From positions 3,142,001-3,206,000 of the forward strand of contig NZ_CP064942.1 in NCBI RefSeq assembly GCF_015679265.1: a stretch of DNA of 64,000 nucleotides, given 5' to 3'. This document shows, in pieces, positions 55,201 to 64,000 of the stretch. The position numbers and the translations under genes are program-made. How positions within the stretch are numbered: position 1 is the stretch's first letter; every line of letters starts with the position of its first letter. Source of the DNA: Pontivivens ytuae (GTDB taxonomy: Bacteria; Pseudomonadota; Alphaproteobacteria; Rhodobacterales; Rhodobacteraceae). The notes below the pieces were generated by a model that saw only the letters and a program-made list of their open reading frames with translations, was not told the origin of the DNA and made no database searches.

Positions 55201-56000
55201 GCGTTCGAGTTGAGGAGGACGGCGACGTCTGGACCGTGATCCTCGACCGGCCCGAGGCGCGCAACGCGGTGGACCCCGAGCATGCGGAGGCGCTCCACGA
55301 CGCTTTCGTCCGGTTCGAGAAGAGCGACGCGAAGGCCGCCGTCTTCTGGGGGGCGGGCGGGGCGTTCTGCGCGGGTTGGGACCTGAAATATGCCGCGACC
55401 CTGTCCGACCCCGAACGCTTTGACCGCGACGTCGCCGCGCCACTCGCCTTCCGCGACGACCCTCTGCAACCCGGTCCGATGGGTCCGTCGCGGCTGGAGC
55501 TGTCGAAGCCTGTTATCGCAGCCGTAGAAGGACCGGCGGTTGCCGGCGGGATGGAGCTCGCGCTCTGGGCCGACGTCCGCATCATGGCCGAGACCGCCTA
55601 TGTGGGCGTCTACTGCCGCCGCTGGGGCGTGAGCCTCGTCGATGGCGGCACGGTGCGTTTGCCGCGGCTGGTGGGGCAGGGCCGCGCGCTGGAGATCGCG
55701 CTGACCGGCCGCAAGGTCGAGGCGGAGGAATGCCTGCGCATCGGCCTCTGCGAACGGGTCGTGCCCGAGGGCGAGGCCCGCGCCGCCGCCGAGGCGATGG
55801 CCCACGAGATCGCCCGTTTCTCGCAAGGCGCGATGCGGGCCGACCGCCGCTCGATCATCGCGGGGCAGGGGTTGAGCGAGCGCGACGCATTGCGTGCCGA
55901 GTGGGAGCGCGGCGCCGCCGCCATCCGCGACGAGGGCGTGGCAGGTGCCGCGCGCTTCGCCGGTGGCAAGGGCCGCGGCGGGGATTTCGGGGAAATCTGA
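55197..56000 (+). CDS. Enoyl-CoA hydratase/isomerase (crotonase) family protein
   Basis: A 267-residue crotonase-fold protein. It has WTVILDRPEARNAVDPEHAE, the first oxyanion-hole block FWGAGGAFCAGWDLKY, and the second, KPVIAAVEGPAVAGGMELAL, followed by ALWADVRIMAETAYVGVYC. At the catalytic Glu position of classical hydratases the sequence reads RRWGVSLVDGGTVRLPRLVG, so one of the two usual acids appears replaced. The exact reaction is therefore open. Coupled to the DUF3445 gene by ATGA. Confidence 0.85.
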   Translation: MSVRVEEDGDVWTVILDRPEARNAVDPEHAEALHDAFVRFEKSDAKAAVFWGAGGAFCAGWDLKYAATLSDPERFDRDVAAPLAFRDDPLQPGPMGPSRLELSKPVIAAVEGPAVAGGMELALWADVRIMAETAYVGVYCRRWGVSLVDGGTVRLPRLVGQGRALEIALTGRKVEAEECLRIGLCERVVPEGEARAAAEAMAHEIARFSQGAMRADRRSIIAGQGLSERDALRAEWERGAAAIRDEGVAGAARFAGGKGRGGDFGEI

Positions 56001-56080
56001 TGGGGACTGTCGATCGGGCCGACCCCCGCGGGTCATCGGGGGGAGCAGGTAGACCGCTCGCCAACCGAAAGGACAGACCC

Positions 56081-56653
56081 ATGACCCGCATCCTTCGCCT
56101 TGCGCTCGCCGCGACGTGCATTGCCCTCCCGAATCTTGCCGACGGGGCCGCGAGCCTCTCCACCCTGCATGGCACGTGGGTCAGCCCCGCGCCCGAGCCG
56201 TGGTACGGCGGCTGGGGCACCCGCGAGTTCGTGTTCTCGGACGGGCACTGGAGCCTCGACTTTGTCCACGCGCTCGACCCGGAGATGACGCAGCGCACCT
56301 TACGCTTCCGCACCGGCGGGGCCTATACGGTGACAGCGCCATCCGAGGCCGTGCCGGGTGCCTACGAGGCGGTGTTCGGCGAGGACTGGAAGCACGTGAC
56401 GGTTCTCACCGACGATCCGGGGATCCTGCAGGCCACCGGCCTCGCCGCCTGCGACCTGCCGTTCAATCTGGAGGCTGACATCTCCGCCGAGGGCTGCGCC
56501 GCGTGGAAGCCCGTTGCCGTTTGCGGCGAGGATCACGACCTGCTTGCGCTCAGCGAGGAGGGTCTGCATTTCGGCGTGCGCCCCGCGGACAACGACATGT
56601 GCACTGCCGACCGGCGGCCCACCGAGCTGCTGCCCGCAGTCGTCCCCTACTGA
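56081..56653 (+). CDS. Secreted protein, APCDD1-like domain
   Basis: A 190-residue protein with a signal peptide (TRILRLALAATCIALPNLAD), ribosome-binding site AAAGGACAG. The mature part, LSTLHGTWVSPAPEPWYGGW, TREFVFSDGHWSLDFVHALD and APSEAVPGAYEAVFGEDWKH, has the W-x-S...R-E-F-x-F...A-V-P-G-A pattern of bacterial APCDD1-like proteins. The four late Cys could form disulfides. Function unknown. It ends before a hairpin shared with glnA. Confidence 0.55.
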   Translation: MTRILRLALAATCIALPNLADGAASLSTLHGTWVSPAPEPWYGGWGTREFVFSDGHWSLDFVHALDPEMTQRTLRFRTGGAYTVTAPSEAVPGAYEAVFGEDWKHVTVLTDDPGILQATGLAACDLPFNLEADISAEGCAAWKPVAVCGEDHDLLALSEEGLHFGVRPADNDMCTADRRPTELLPAVVPY

Positions 56654-56675
56654 GCCAAAACGAAACGGGGCCCCG

Positions 56676-56695
56676 AAGGGCCCCGCCGTAACCAT
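56676..56695. terminator. Bidirectional hairpin between the APCDD1-like gene and glnA
   Basis: CGGGGCCC (56676-56683) and GGGCCCCG (56688-56695) form a perfect 8-bp stem with loop CGAA between two convergent genes. It has few flanking T residues. Confidence 0.6.
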
Positions 56696-56706
56696 CTCTG
56701 CCCGGA

Positions 56707-58116
56707 TCAGACCGAGTAGTAGAGCGCGTATTCCATCGGGTGCGGCGTGTGCTCGTAGGCATACACCTCTTCCCATTTCAGATCGCAGTAGGCGTCGATC
56801 TGGTCCTTGGTGAACACGTCGCCCGCCAGCAGGAACTGGTGGTCGGCCTGCAGCTCCTCCAGCGCCTCGCGCAAGCTCGCGCAGACCGTCGGGATGCCTT
56901 CCAGCTCCTCGGGCGGCAGGTCGTAGAGATCCTTGTCGTTGGCTTCGCCCGGATGGATCTTGTTGGTGATCCCGTCGAGGCCGGCCATCAGCAGCGCCGA
57001 GAACGCGAGATACGGGTTCGCCGACGGATCGGGGAAGCGGGCCTCGACCCGCTTGGCCTTCGGGCTCTCCGTCCACGGGATCCGCACGCAGCCCGAGCGG
57101 TTGCGGGCGGAGTAGGCGCGCAGCACCGGTGCCTCGAAGCCCGGGATCAGGCGCTTGTAGGAGTTGGTGGACGGGTTGGTGAAGGCGTTGAGCGCCTTCG
57201 CGTGCTTGAGCACACCGCCGATGAAGTAGAGCGCCTCGTCGGAGAGGTCCGCATACTTGTCCCCGGCGAAGAGCGGCTTGCCGTCCTTCCAGATCGACAT
57301 GTTGACGTGCATGCCGGTGCCGTTGTCGCCCGCCATCGGCTTCGGCATGAAGGTCGCCGACTTGCCATAGGCGTCCGCCACGTTGTGGATGACGTACTTG
57401 TACTTCTGCAGGTTGTCCGCCTGGTCCACGAGGGTGGAGAAGATCAGGCCCAGCTCGTGCTGGTTCGACGCCACCTCGTGGTGGTGCTTGTCGACCTTCA
57501 TGCCCATCCGCTTCATCGTGGACAGCATCTCGGAGCGCAGGTCCTGCGCCGGATCGACCGGGTTCACCGGGAAGTAGCCGCCCTTGACGCCCGGGCGGTG
57601 GCCCATGTTGCCCATCTCGAACTCGGCATCGGTGTTCCACGCGCCGTCGACCGCGTCGACCTCGTAGGACACCTTGTTCATGGCGACCGAGTAGCGCACG
57701 TCGTCGAAGACGAAGAACTCCGCCTCGGGGCCGACGAAGAAGCTGTCGCCGATGCCGGAGGACTTGAGGTACGCCTCGGCCCGCTCGGCGGTGCCGCGCG
57801 GGTCACGCTCGTAGATCTCGCCGGTGTCCGGCTCGATCACGGTGCAGTGCACGCAGGCGGTCTTCTCGGCGTAGAACGGGTCGATATAGGCCGAGCCGGC
57901 ATCCGGCAGCAGCTTCATGTCGGAGTTGTTGATCGCCTTCCAGCCCGCGATGGAGGAGCCGTCGAACATGAAGCCTTCGTCCATGAAGTCCTCGTCGACC
58001 TGGTCGCTCATGACGGTCACGTGCTGCAGCTTGCCCCGCGGATCGGTGAAGCGGATGTCCACATAGGCGACATCCTCGTCCTTGAGCATCTTCACGAAAT
58101 CGGAGTTTGCACTCAT
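56707..58116 (-). CDS. glnA: Type I glutamine synthetase
   Basis: A 469-residue GSI-beta enzyme with all usual blocks: [20 protein letters not shown] near residues 48-67, [51 protein letters not shown] (ATP and glutamate binding) and [27 protein letters not shown] carries the adenylylation Tyr. It makes glutamine from glutamate and ammonia. It is 46 bases downstream of glnB on the same strand, the standard glnBA operon of alphaproteobacteria. Confidence 0.97.
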   Translation of the reverse strand: MSANSDFVKMLKDEDVAYVDIRFTDPRGKLQHVTVMSDQVDEDFMDEGFMFDGSSIAGWKAINNSDMKLLPDAGSAYIDPFYAEKTACVHCTVIEPDTGEIYERDPRGTAERAEAYLKSSGIGDSFFVGPEAEFFVFDDVRYSVAMNKVSYEVDAVDGAWNTDAEFEMGNMGHRPGVKGGYFPVNPVDPAQDLRSEMLSTMKRMGMKVDKHHHEVASNQHELGLIFSTLVDQADNLQKYKYVIHNVADAYGKSATFMPKPMAGDNGTGMHVNMSIWKDGKPLFAGDKYADLSDEALYFIGGVLKHAKALNAFTNPSTNSYKRLIPGFEAPVLRAYSARNRSGCVRIPWTESPKAKRVEARFPDPSANPYLAFSALLMAGLDGITNKIHPGEANDKDLYDLPPEELEGIPTVCASLREALEELQADHQFLLAGDVFTKDQIDAYCDLKWEEVYAYEHTPHPMEYALYYSV

Positions 58117-58162
58117 CGGGTGTGTGTCCTCTCTTCCCTGTTCAGTCGTTTGTTGGGGGGTG

Positions 58163-60227
<2,065 letters not shown>

Positions 60228-60293
60228 CGTCCCCCGCGCCCCTCTGCTAAGCGGAGGCCGGTTTTCCGGGGGACGCCCTCCGAGAGGGCCGAT

Positions 60294-60378
<85 letters not shown>

Positions 60379-60435
60379 ATCGGCCAGGTAAAGACATGAC
60401 GGCGCCCGGCGCGGCGCGCGAGACTGAGGTATGAG

Positions 60436-61767
60436 ATGCAGGTCACCGAGACCCTGAACGAAGGCCTGAAACGGGGCTACGAGATCACGATGACGGCCGC
60501 CGAGCTCGACGCGAAGGTCGACGAGAAGCTCGAGGCCGCCCGTCCCGAAGTGCAGATGAAGGGCTTCCGCAAGGGCAAGGTGCCAAAGGCGCTCCTCAAG
60601 AAGCAGTTCGGCAAGTCCGTGCTGGGCGAGGCGATGCAGGAAGGCATCGACGACGCGCTGAAATCGCATTTCGACGAGACCGGCGACCGCCCCGCGCAGC
60701 AGCCCGACGTCAAGATGACCAATGATGAGTGGAAAGAAGGCGACGATGTCGTCGTCTCCGTCTCCTACGAGACGCTGCCCGAGATCCCGGACGTCGACTT
60801 CGCCGCCCTCACGGTCGAGAAGATGACCGCCGAGGTCGAGGACGAGGCCGTGCAGGAGGCGCTGGAGAACCTGGCGGCCACCGCGCAGAACTTCGAGAAG
60901 CGCCGCAAGGGCTCCAAGGCGAAGGACGGCGACCAGGTCACCATCGATTTCGTCGGCAAGGTCGACGGCGAGGCGTTCGAGGGCGGCTCCGCCGAGGATT
61001 ACCCGCTGGTGCTCGGCTCCGGCTCCTTCATCCCCGGTTTCGAGGAGCAGCTCGTCGGCGTGAAGGAAGGTGAGGAAAAGGCCGTCGAGGTCACGTTCCC
61101 CGAGCAGTACCAGGCCGCGAACCTCGCCGGCAAAGCCGCCGTCTTCGACGTGACCGTGAAGGAAGTGGCCGAGCCGAAGCCCGCCGAGATCAACGATGAG
61201 CTCGCAACGAAGTACGGCGCCGAGGATCTGGAAGCGCTCAAGGGCCAGCTCCGCGAGCGTCTGGCGGCCGAGTACGCCAATGCCGCGCGCACCGTGACCA
61301 AGCGCAACCTCCTCGATGCGCTGGACGAGGCCGTCTCCTTCGACCTGCCGCCGAGCATGGTCGAGGCCGAGGCCAACCAGATCGCCCACCAGCTCTGGCA
61401 CGAGGAAAACCCCGACGTGCAGGGCCACGATCACGAGAAGATCGAGCCCACCGACGAGCACAATAAGCTCGCCGAGCGCCGCGTGCGGCTGGGCCTGCTG
61501 CTTGCCGAGGTCGGCCAGAAGCAGGAGATCACCGTCTCCGACCAGGAAATGCAGCAGGCGGTCTTCCGCCAGGCGCAGCAGTATCCGGGCCAGGAGCGCG
61601 CCTTCTTCGAGTTCGTGCAGAAGAACCAGCAGGCCCTCCAGCAGATCCGCGCGCCCCTCTTCGAGGACAAGGTGGTCGACTACATCCTCGAGCTGGCGAA
61701 GATCGAGGAAAAGCAGGTCTCCAAGGACGACCTGCAAAAGGCCATCGAGGCCATGGACGAAGGCTGA
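60436..61767 (+). CDS. tig: Trigger factor
   Basis: A 443-residue ribosome-associated chaperone. The N-terminal ribosome-binding domain carries [20 protein letters not shown] (signature G-F-R-x-G-K-x-P near residue 44). The FKBP-type PPIase domain (about 155-240) has [20 protein letters not shown] and [20 protein letters not shown]. The helical C-terminal chaperone domain follows, with [20 protein letters not shown]. It folds nascent chains with peptidyl-prolyl isomerase activity. A strong terminator follows. Confidence 0.96.
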   Translation: MQVTETLNEGLKRGYEITMTAAELDAKVDEKLEAARPEVQMKGFRKGKVPKALLKKQFGKSVLGEAMQEGIDDALKSHFDETGDRPAQQPDVKMTNDEWKEGDDVVVSVSYETLPEIPDVDFAALTVEKMTAEVEDEAVQEALENLAATAQNFEKRRKGSKAKDGDQVTIDFVGKVDGEAFEGGSAEDYPLVLGSGSFIPGFEEQLVGVKEGEEKAVEVTFPEQYQAANLAGKAAVFDVTVKEVAEPKPAEINDELATKYGAEDLEALKGQLRERLAAEYANAARTVTKRNLLDALDEAVSFDLPPSMVEAEANQIAHQLWHEENPDVQGHDHEKIEPTDEHNKLAERRVRLGLLLAEVGQKQEITVSDQEMQQAVFRQAQQYPGQERAFFEFVQKNQQALQQIRAPLFEDKVVDYILELAKIEEKQVSKDDLQKAIEAMDEG

Positions 61768-61792
61768 GCCCCTTTCAAAGTTGCGATGAACG

Positions 61793-61825
61793 AAGGGACG
61801 CCCGTATCGGCGTCCCTTTTTGATT
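61793..61825 (+). terminator. Rho-independent terminator after tig
   Basis: GGGACGCC pairs with GGCGTCCC, with one bulged C near the TAT loop, followed by TTTTTGATTTT. Confidence 0.9.
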
Positions 61826-61838
61826 TTGGAGCACAGCG

Positions 61839-62447
61839 ATGGACGATAACGAGTTGTCGAGTTTGAAAGCGTGGGCCGCAGCTATGGATAGGCGCGGACA
61901 TGCTTCACTTTACGCCCGTCGATCGGATATCCCGCAGGACGTTGCGAAGGCTATTGTCGAGTGCGATGCGGCCGAAGAGTGGGCGCGTTCGATGAGAGTC
62001 ACGTATGGACTGGATGTGACTGACATCCAATCAACCGGTGAAAACCGGCCGGACTGCTGGGGCTATGTGGAGGGGAAGAAAGTCGGCATTGAACTCAAAG
62101 AGTTTGTCAAAGGCGAAGTGCTTGGTTCAATATCGAAAGGCGAGGCGCGCGGTAGTCACTGTGATCCGGCTTTTTCAAATGCTCTTTGGTCTGAGGAAGA
62201 GTTTCGTCAACGCCTTCAAGGTGCGATCAGAAGTGCTTTGAGTAAATACGAAGGTGATAGTGGTCTATTCATCGACTACCTTGTCTTTCATTCTGATGAG
62301 CCCTACCTGCACGCGGAAGACGTCCGCGATTGGCTGAAGAACTGGAAACCCGTGCAACAGTCGGTCATCGGCCGGCTTTACCTCATGCTTCGGGGGCATC
62401 CCGCACTCACTCCCCGCTATCCGGTGTTTGATCTCTCTGGAAGCTAG
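61839..62447 (+). CDS. Hypothetical protein with PD-(D/E)XK-like motif
   Basis: A 202-residue protein, AT-richer than all its neighbours. Residues 65-90 read ENRPDCWGYVEGKKVGIELK followed by EF. That is a P-D, an 11-residue gap and an E-x-K on a hydrophobic strand, as in PD-(D/E)XK nucleases. The start (LSSLKAWAAAMDRRGHASLY) and the C-terminal half (DYLVFHSDEPYLHAEDVRDW) show no family that I recognise. It stands alone between the tig terminator and an intergenic repeat. A stand-alone nuclease from a lost defence or mobile island is possible; function is unproven. Confidence 0.6.
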   Translation: MDDNELSSLKAWAAAMDRRGHASLYARRSDIPQDVAKAIVECDAAEEWARSMRVTYGLDVTDIQSTGENRPDCWGYVEGKKVGIELKEFVKGEVLGSISKGEARGSHCDPAFSNALWSEEEFRQRLQGAIRSALSKYEGDSGLFIDYLVFHSDEPYLHAEDVRDWLKNWKPVQQSVIGRLYLMLRGHPALTPRYPVFDLSGS

Positions 62448-62477
62448 CCAGCCCGCTTCGCCCGGCGGCACCGCCGG

Positions 62478-62605
62478 GCCGCGCCCGACCTCCCCCCGGA
62501 GGGCGCGTTGGCGATGTCGGATGCAGAAAGCGCGACGTCGATGCTTGAAAGGGCGGACCCATCAAAGCCGTCCCGCAAGCGCCCCCCCAGGTCGGGCGCG
62601 GCCCT
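62478..62605. repeat. Long-range inverted repeat in intergenic DNA
   Basis: GGCCGCGCCCGACCT (starting 62478) is inverted as AGGTCGGGCGCGGCC (ending 62604), about 97 bases apart. The inner parts CCCCGGAGGGCGC and GCGCCCCCC extend the similarity. Just before the left arm is a perfect hairpin, CCCGGCGG/CCGCCGGG, at 62461-62478. The element may be a repeated intergenic sequence of this lineage. Confidence 0.55.
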
Positions 62606-62722
62606 CACCGCGTCGTACGGTCGCCATGGTCCGGCTTGACTGGACCATCTCTTGACGCTGGAGATCCTCGGGTCGAGCCCGAGGATGACCACGGTGGTGG
62701 GTGTACCGGTGGAGCGCCGTCC

Positions 62723-64000
62723 CTACTCCCCCAGCCGCACCGGCCCCAGTTCGTCCCACATGTCCCCGGGCCCCGGGTTGACGCGCTCCGTGCGGCCGCC
62801 GAGGTGGCGCATGACGCCCCAGACCGCGTTCAGCGCCGTGGACACCGCGCCCTCGACCCAGCCGGGGGTCCAGCTCACGTCGTCGCCCGCGAGGAACACG
62901 CCGCGTTCGTGCCGGGGCATCTCGCCCTGCATGAAGTGGCGGTACATGCGGTGGTTGTAGCGGTAGTGCCCCGGCAGCGCTCCCTTGAAGGCGCCGAGGA
63001 AGTTGGGGTCCGCCTCCCAACTCACCGTGATCGGATCGCCGATGATGTGGCTGCGGATGTCGACGTCCGGGTAGATCTTCTCCAGCGCCGAAAGAGCCAG
63101 TGCCACCCGCTTTTCCACCGGCAGTGGCAGCATCTTCAAAGCGTCCGTCATCCAGGAATAGGTGAGGCACATCACGCCCGGCCGCCCCTCGCCCTGGTCG
63201 AGCAGGTAGGTCCCCCGCGTCAGCCGGTCGGTGAGGGTCATGCTCATCACCTCCCGCCCTTCGGCATCGCGGTTCCGCCAGAACGCGCGGTCTGTCATCA
63301 CGAAGGTCTTCGACGATTGCATGTAGCGGGTGCGGTCGAGCGCCATCCAGAGCTTCGGCGAGAACAGCGCCTCCTCCGTGTCGATGGCGGTGGTGAGCAG
63401 CCAGCTCTGACAGGTGACGACGGCTGCGTCGTAGAGCTCCGTATGCCCCCAGACATCCGTCACCCCGATCCGCTCCCCCTCGCGGAACAGCCGCGCTGCA
63501 CCGGGACGGGGCGCGCCGGCGTTGAGCGTCTTCAGCGACGTGCCCGGGGACCAGTGCATCGGCCCCGCCGGCGCGTGCGCCCACAGCCCCTTGGGCACCT
63601 GGTCCGCCCCGCCGACGATGAAGCGCTGGTTGTCGTCGAGCTCCGTCAGGTTCACCCGCAGGATCTCCAGCATCGAGTTGGGGAAGTCGCTGTCCCACCC
63701 CCCGGTGCCGAAGCCCACCTGCCCGAACACCTCGCGATGGTGGAAGGAGAGCTTGCGGAACGCCTCCGACGAGACCACGAAGTCGTAGAACGTCCGCTCG
63801 TCCCAAGCGTCGACCAGCGGGTCCCAGATCTCCTTGATCCGGGCCACGTCGCGGGCGGCGATGGCGGCCTTGAGGTCGGAGAAACGCGCGCCTTCCTCGA
63901 GTGCCGCGTCATAGGCCTCGGCCACCTCGCGGTAGAGCGGTGGCAGGTCCTCCAGCCGCTCGGCATAGTGCTTCTGTCCCTCGATCTCGATGACGGTGGA
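62723..64000 (-). CDS. Flavin monoamine oxidase-family protein (5-prime end outside window)
   Basis: 426 codons are visible, ending with a stop at 62723; the FAD Rossmann N-terminus lies beyond 64000. Visible blocks are VGGADQVPKGLWAHAPAGPM, LYDAAVVTCQSWLLTTAIDT (FAD domain return), VMCLTYSWMTDALKMLPLPV and the C-terminal RGVFLAGDDVSWTPGWVEGA, followed by VSTALNAVW. The last is the FAD-closing motif of flavin amine oxidases (MAO/tryptophan 2-monooxygenase-like). It oxidises an amine or amino acid; the substrate is not readable. Confidence 0.85.
   Translation of the reverse strand, partial: STVIEIEGQKHYAERLEDLPPLYREVAEAYDAALEEGARFSDLKAAIAARDVARIKEIWDPLVDAWDERTFYDFVVSSEAFRKLSFHHREVFGQVGFGTGGWDSDFPNSMLEILRVNLTELDDNQRFIVGGADQVPKGLWAHAPAGPMHWSPGTSLKTLNAGAPRPGAARLFREGERIGVTDVWGHTELYDAAVVTCQSWLLTTAIDTEEALFSPKLWMALDRTRYMQSSKTFVMTDRAFWRNRDAEGREVMSMTLTDRLTRGTYLLDQGEGRPGVMCLTYSWMTDALKMLPLPVEKRVALALSALEKIYPDVDIRSHIIGDPITVSWEADPNFLGAFKGALPGHYRYNHRMYRHFMQGEMPRHERGVFLAGDDVSWTPGWVEGAVSTALNAVWGVMRHLGGRTERVNPGPGDMWDELGPVRLGE

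Overview
The window is GC-rich, densely coding DNA from an alphaproteobacterium, most likely a marine Roseobacter-type Rhodobacteraceae. The signs are a DddP-type DMSP lyase, a formate dehydrogenase cluster with DUF3305/DUF3306/DUF6494 companions, ribosomal protein L21 with a helix-hairpin-helix tail, a TRAP transporter, and glnB-glnA. I assign the taxon from gene families only; no rRNA or taxon-specific marker was tested.

Layout. 1-10.4 kb: a divergent molybdenum/tungsten formate dehydrogenase locus. A ferredoxin-like protein, DUF6494 and a lipoate/biotin ligase-like gene lie on the minus strand. DUF3305, DUF3306, a frameshifted DUF1963 gene, a TorD-like chaperone, a small Tat peptide, the alpha, beta and gamma subunits and a 42-residue membrane peptide lie on the plus strand. 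10.4-13 kb: a GST gene, a decayed IS3 copy interrupted by five short hairpin elements, and other debris. 13-17.5 kb: a phosphonate locus with phnF-phnM divergent from phnDCE across a PhnF-type operator. 17.7-19.1 kb: an MFS/spermidine-synthase-like fusion.

19.5-37.6 kb: two identical 1200-bp IS3 copies in direct orientation bracket 15.7 kb. Inside are IS and gene fragments, then a catabolic cluster. The minus strand carries a TRAP transporter, LeuCD-like dehydratase and a GntR regulator. The plus strand carries a tautomerase fusion, HyuB, HyuA, an isochorismatase-fold protein without its usual Cys, a PrpB/dimethylmalate-lyase-like enzyme and a fumarate-reductase-like flavoprotein. A plausible reading is uptake of a cyclic amide or imide, ATP-dependent ring opening, desaturation, hydration and C-C cleavage to central metabolites.

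37.9-42.6 kb: a recombination module of two very different tyrosine recombinases, a tandem-HTH protein and a PemK-like protein, lying next to tRNA-Ser(CGA). 42.9-64 kb: mostly core genome. It holds a TetR/GFA pair, rplU-rpmA, an RtcB-like gene, two GNATs, obgE-proB-(lipoprotein)-proA, dddP, an N-demethylase-like/crotonase operon, glnB-glnA, nnr, tRNA-Leu(UAG), tig, a predicted PD-(D/E)XK protein and a flavin amine oxidase running off the end.

The most unusual signal is a set of roughly 40-48-nt hairpin elements lodged inside two decayed, unrelated IS3 transposases. One class has a conserved 13-nt loop and stem arms that change together. Two insertion points fall at equivalent codons in both transposases.
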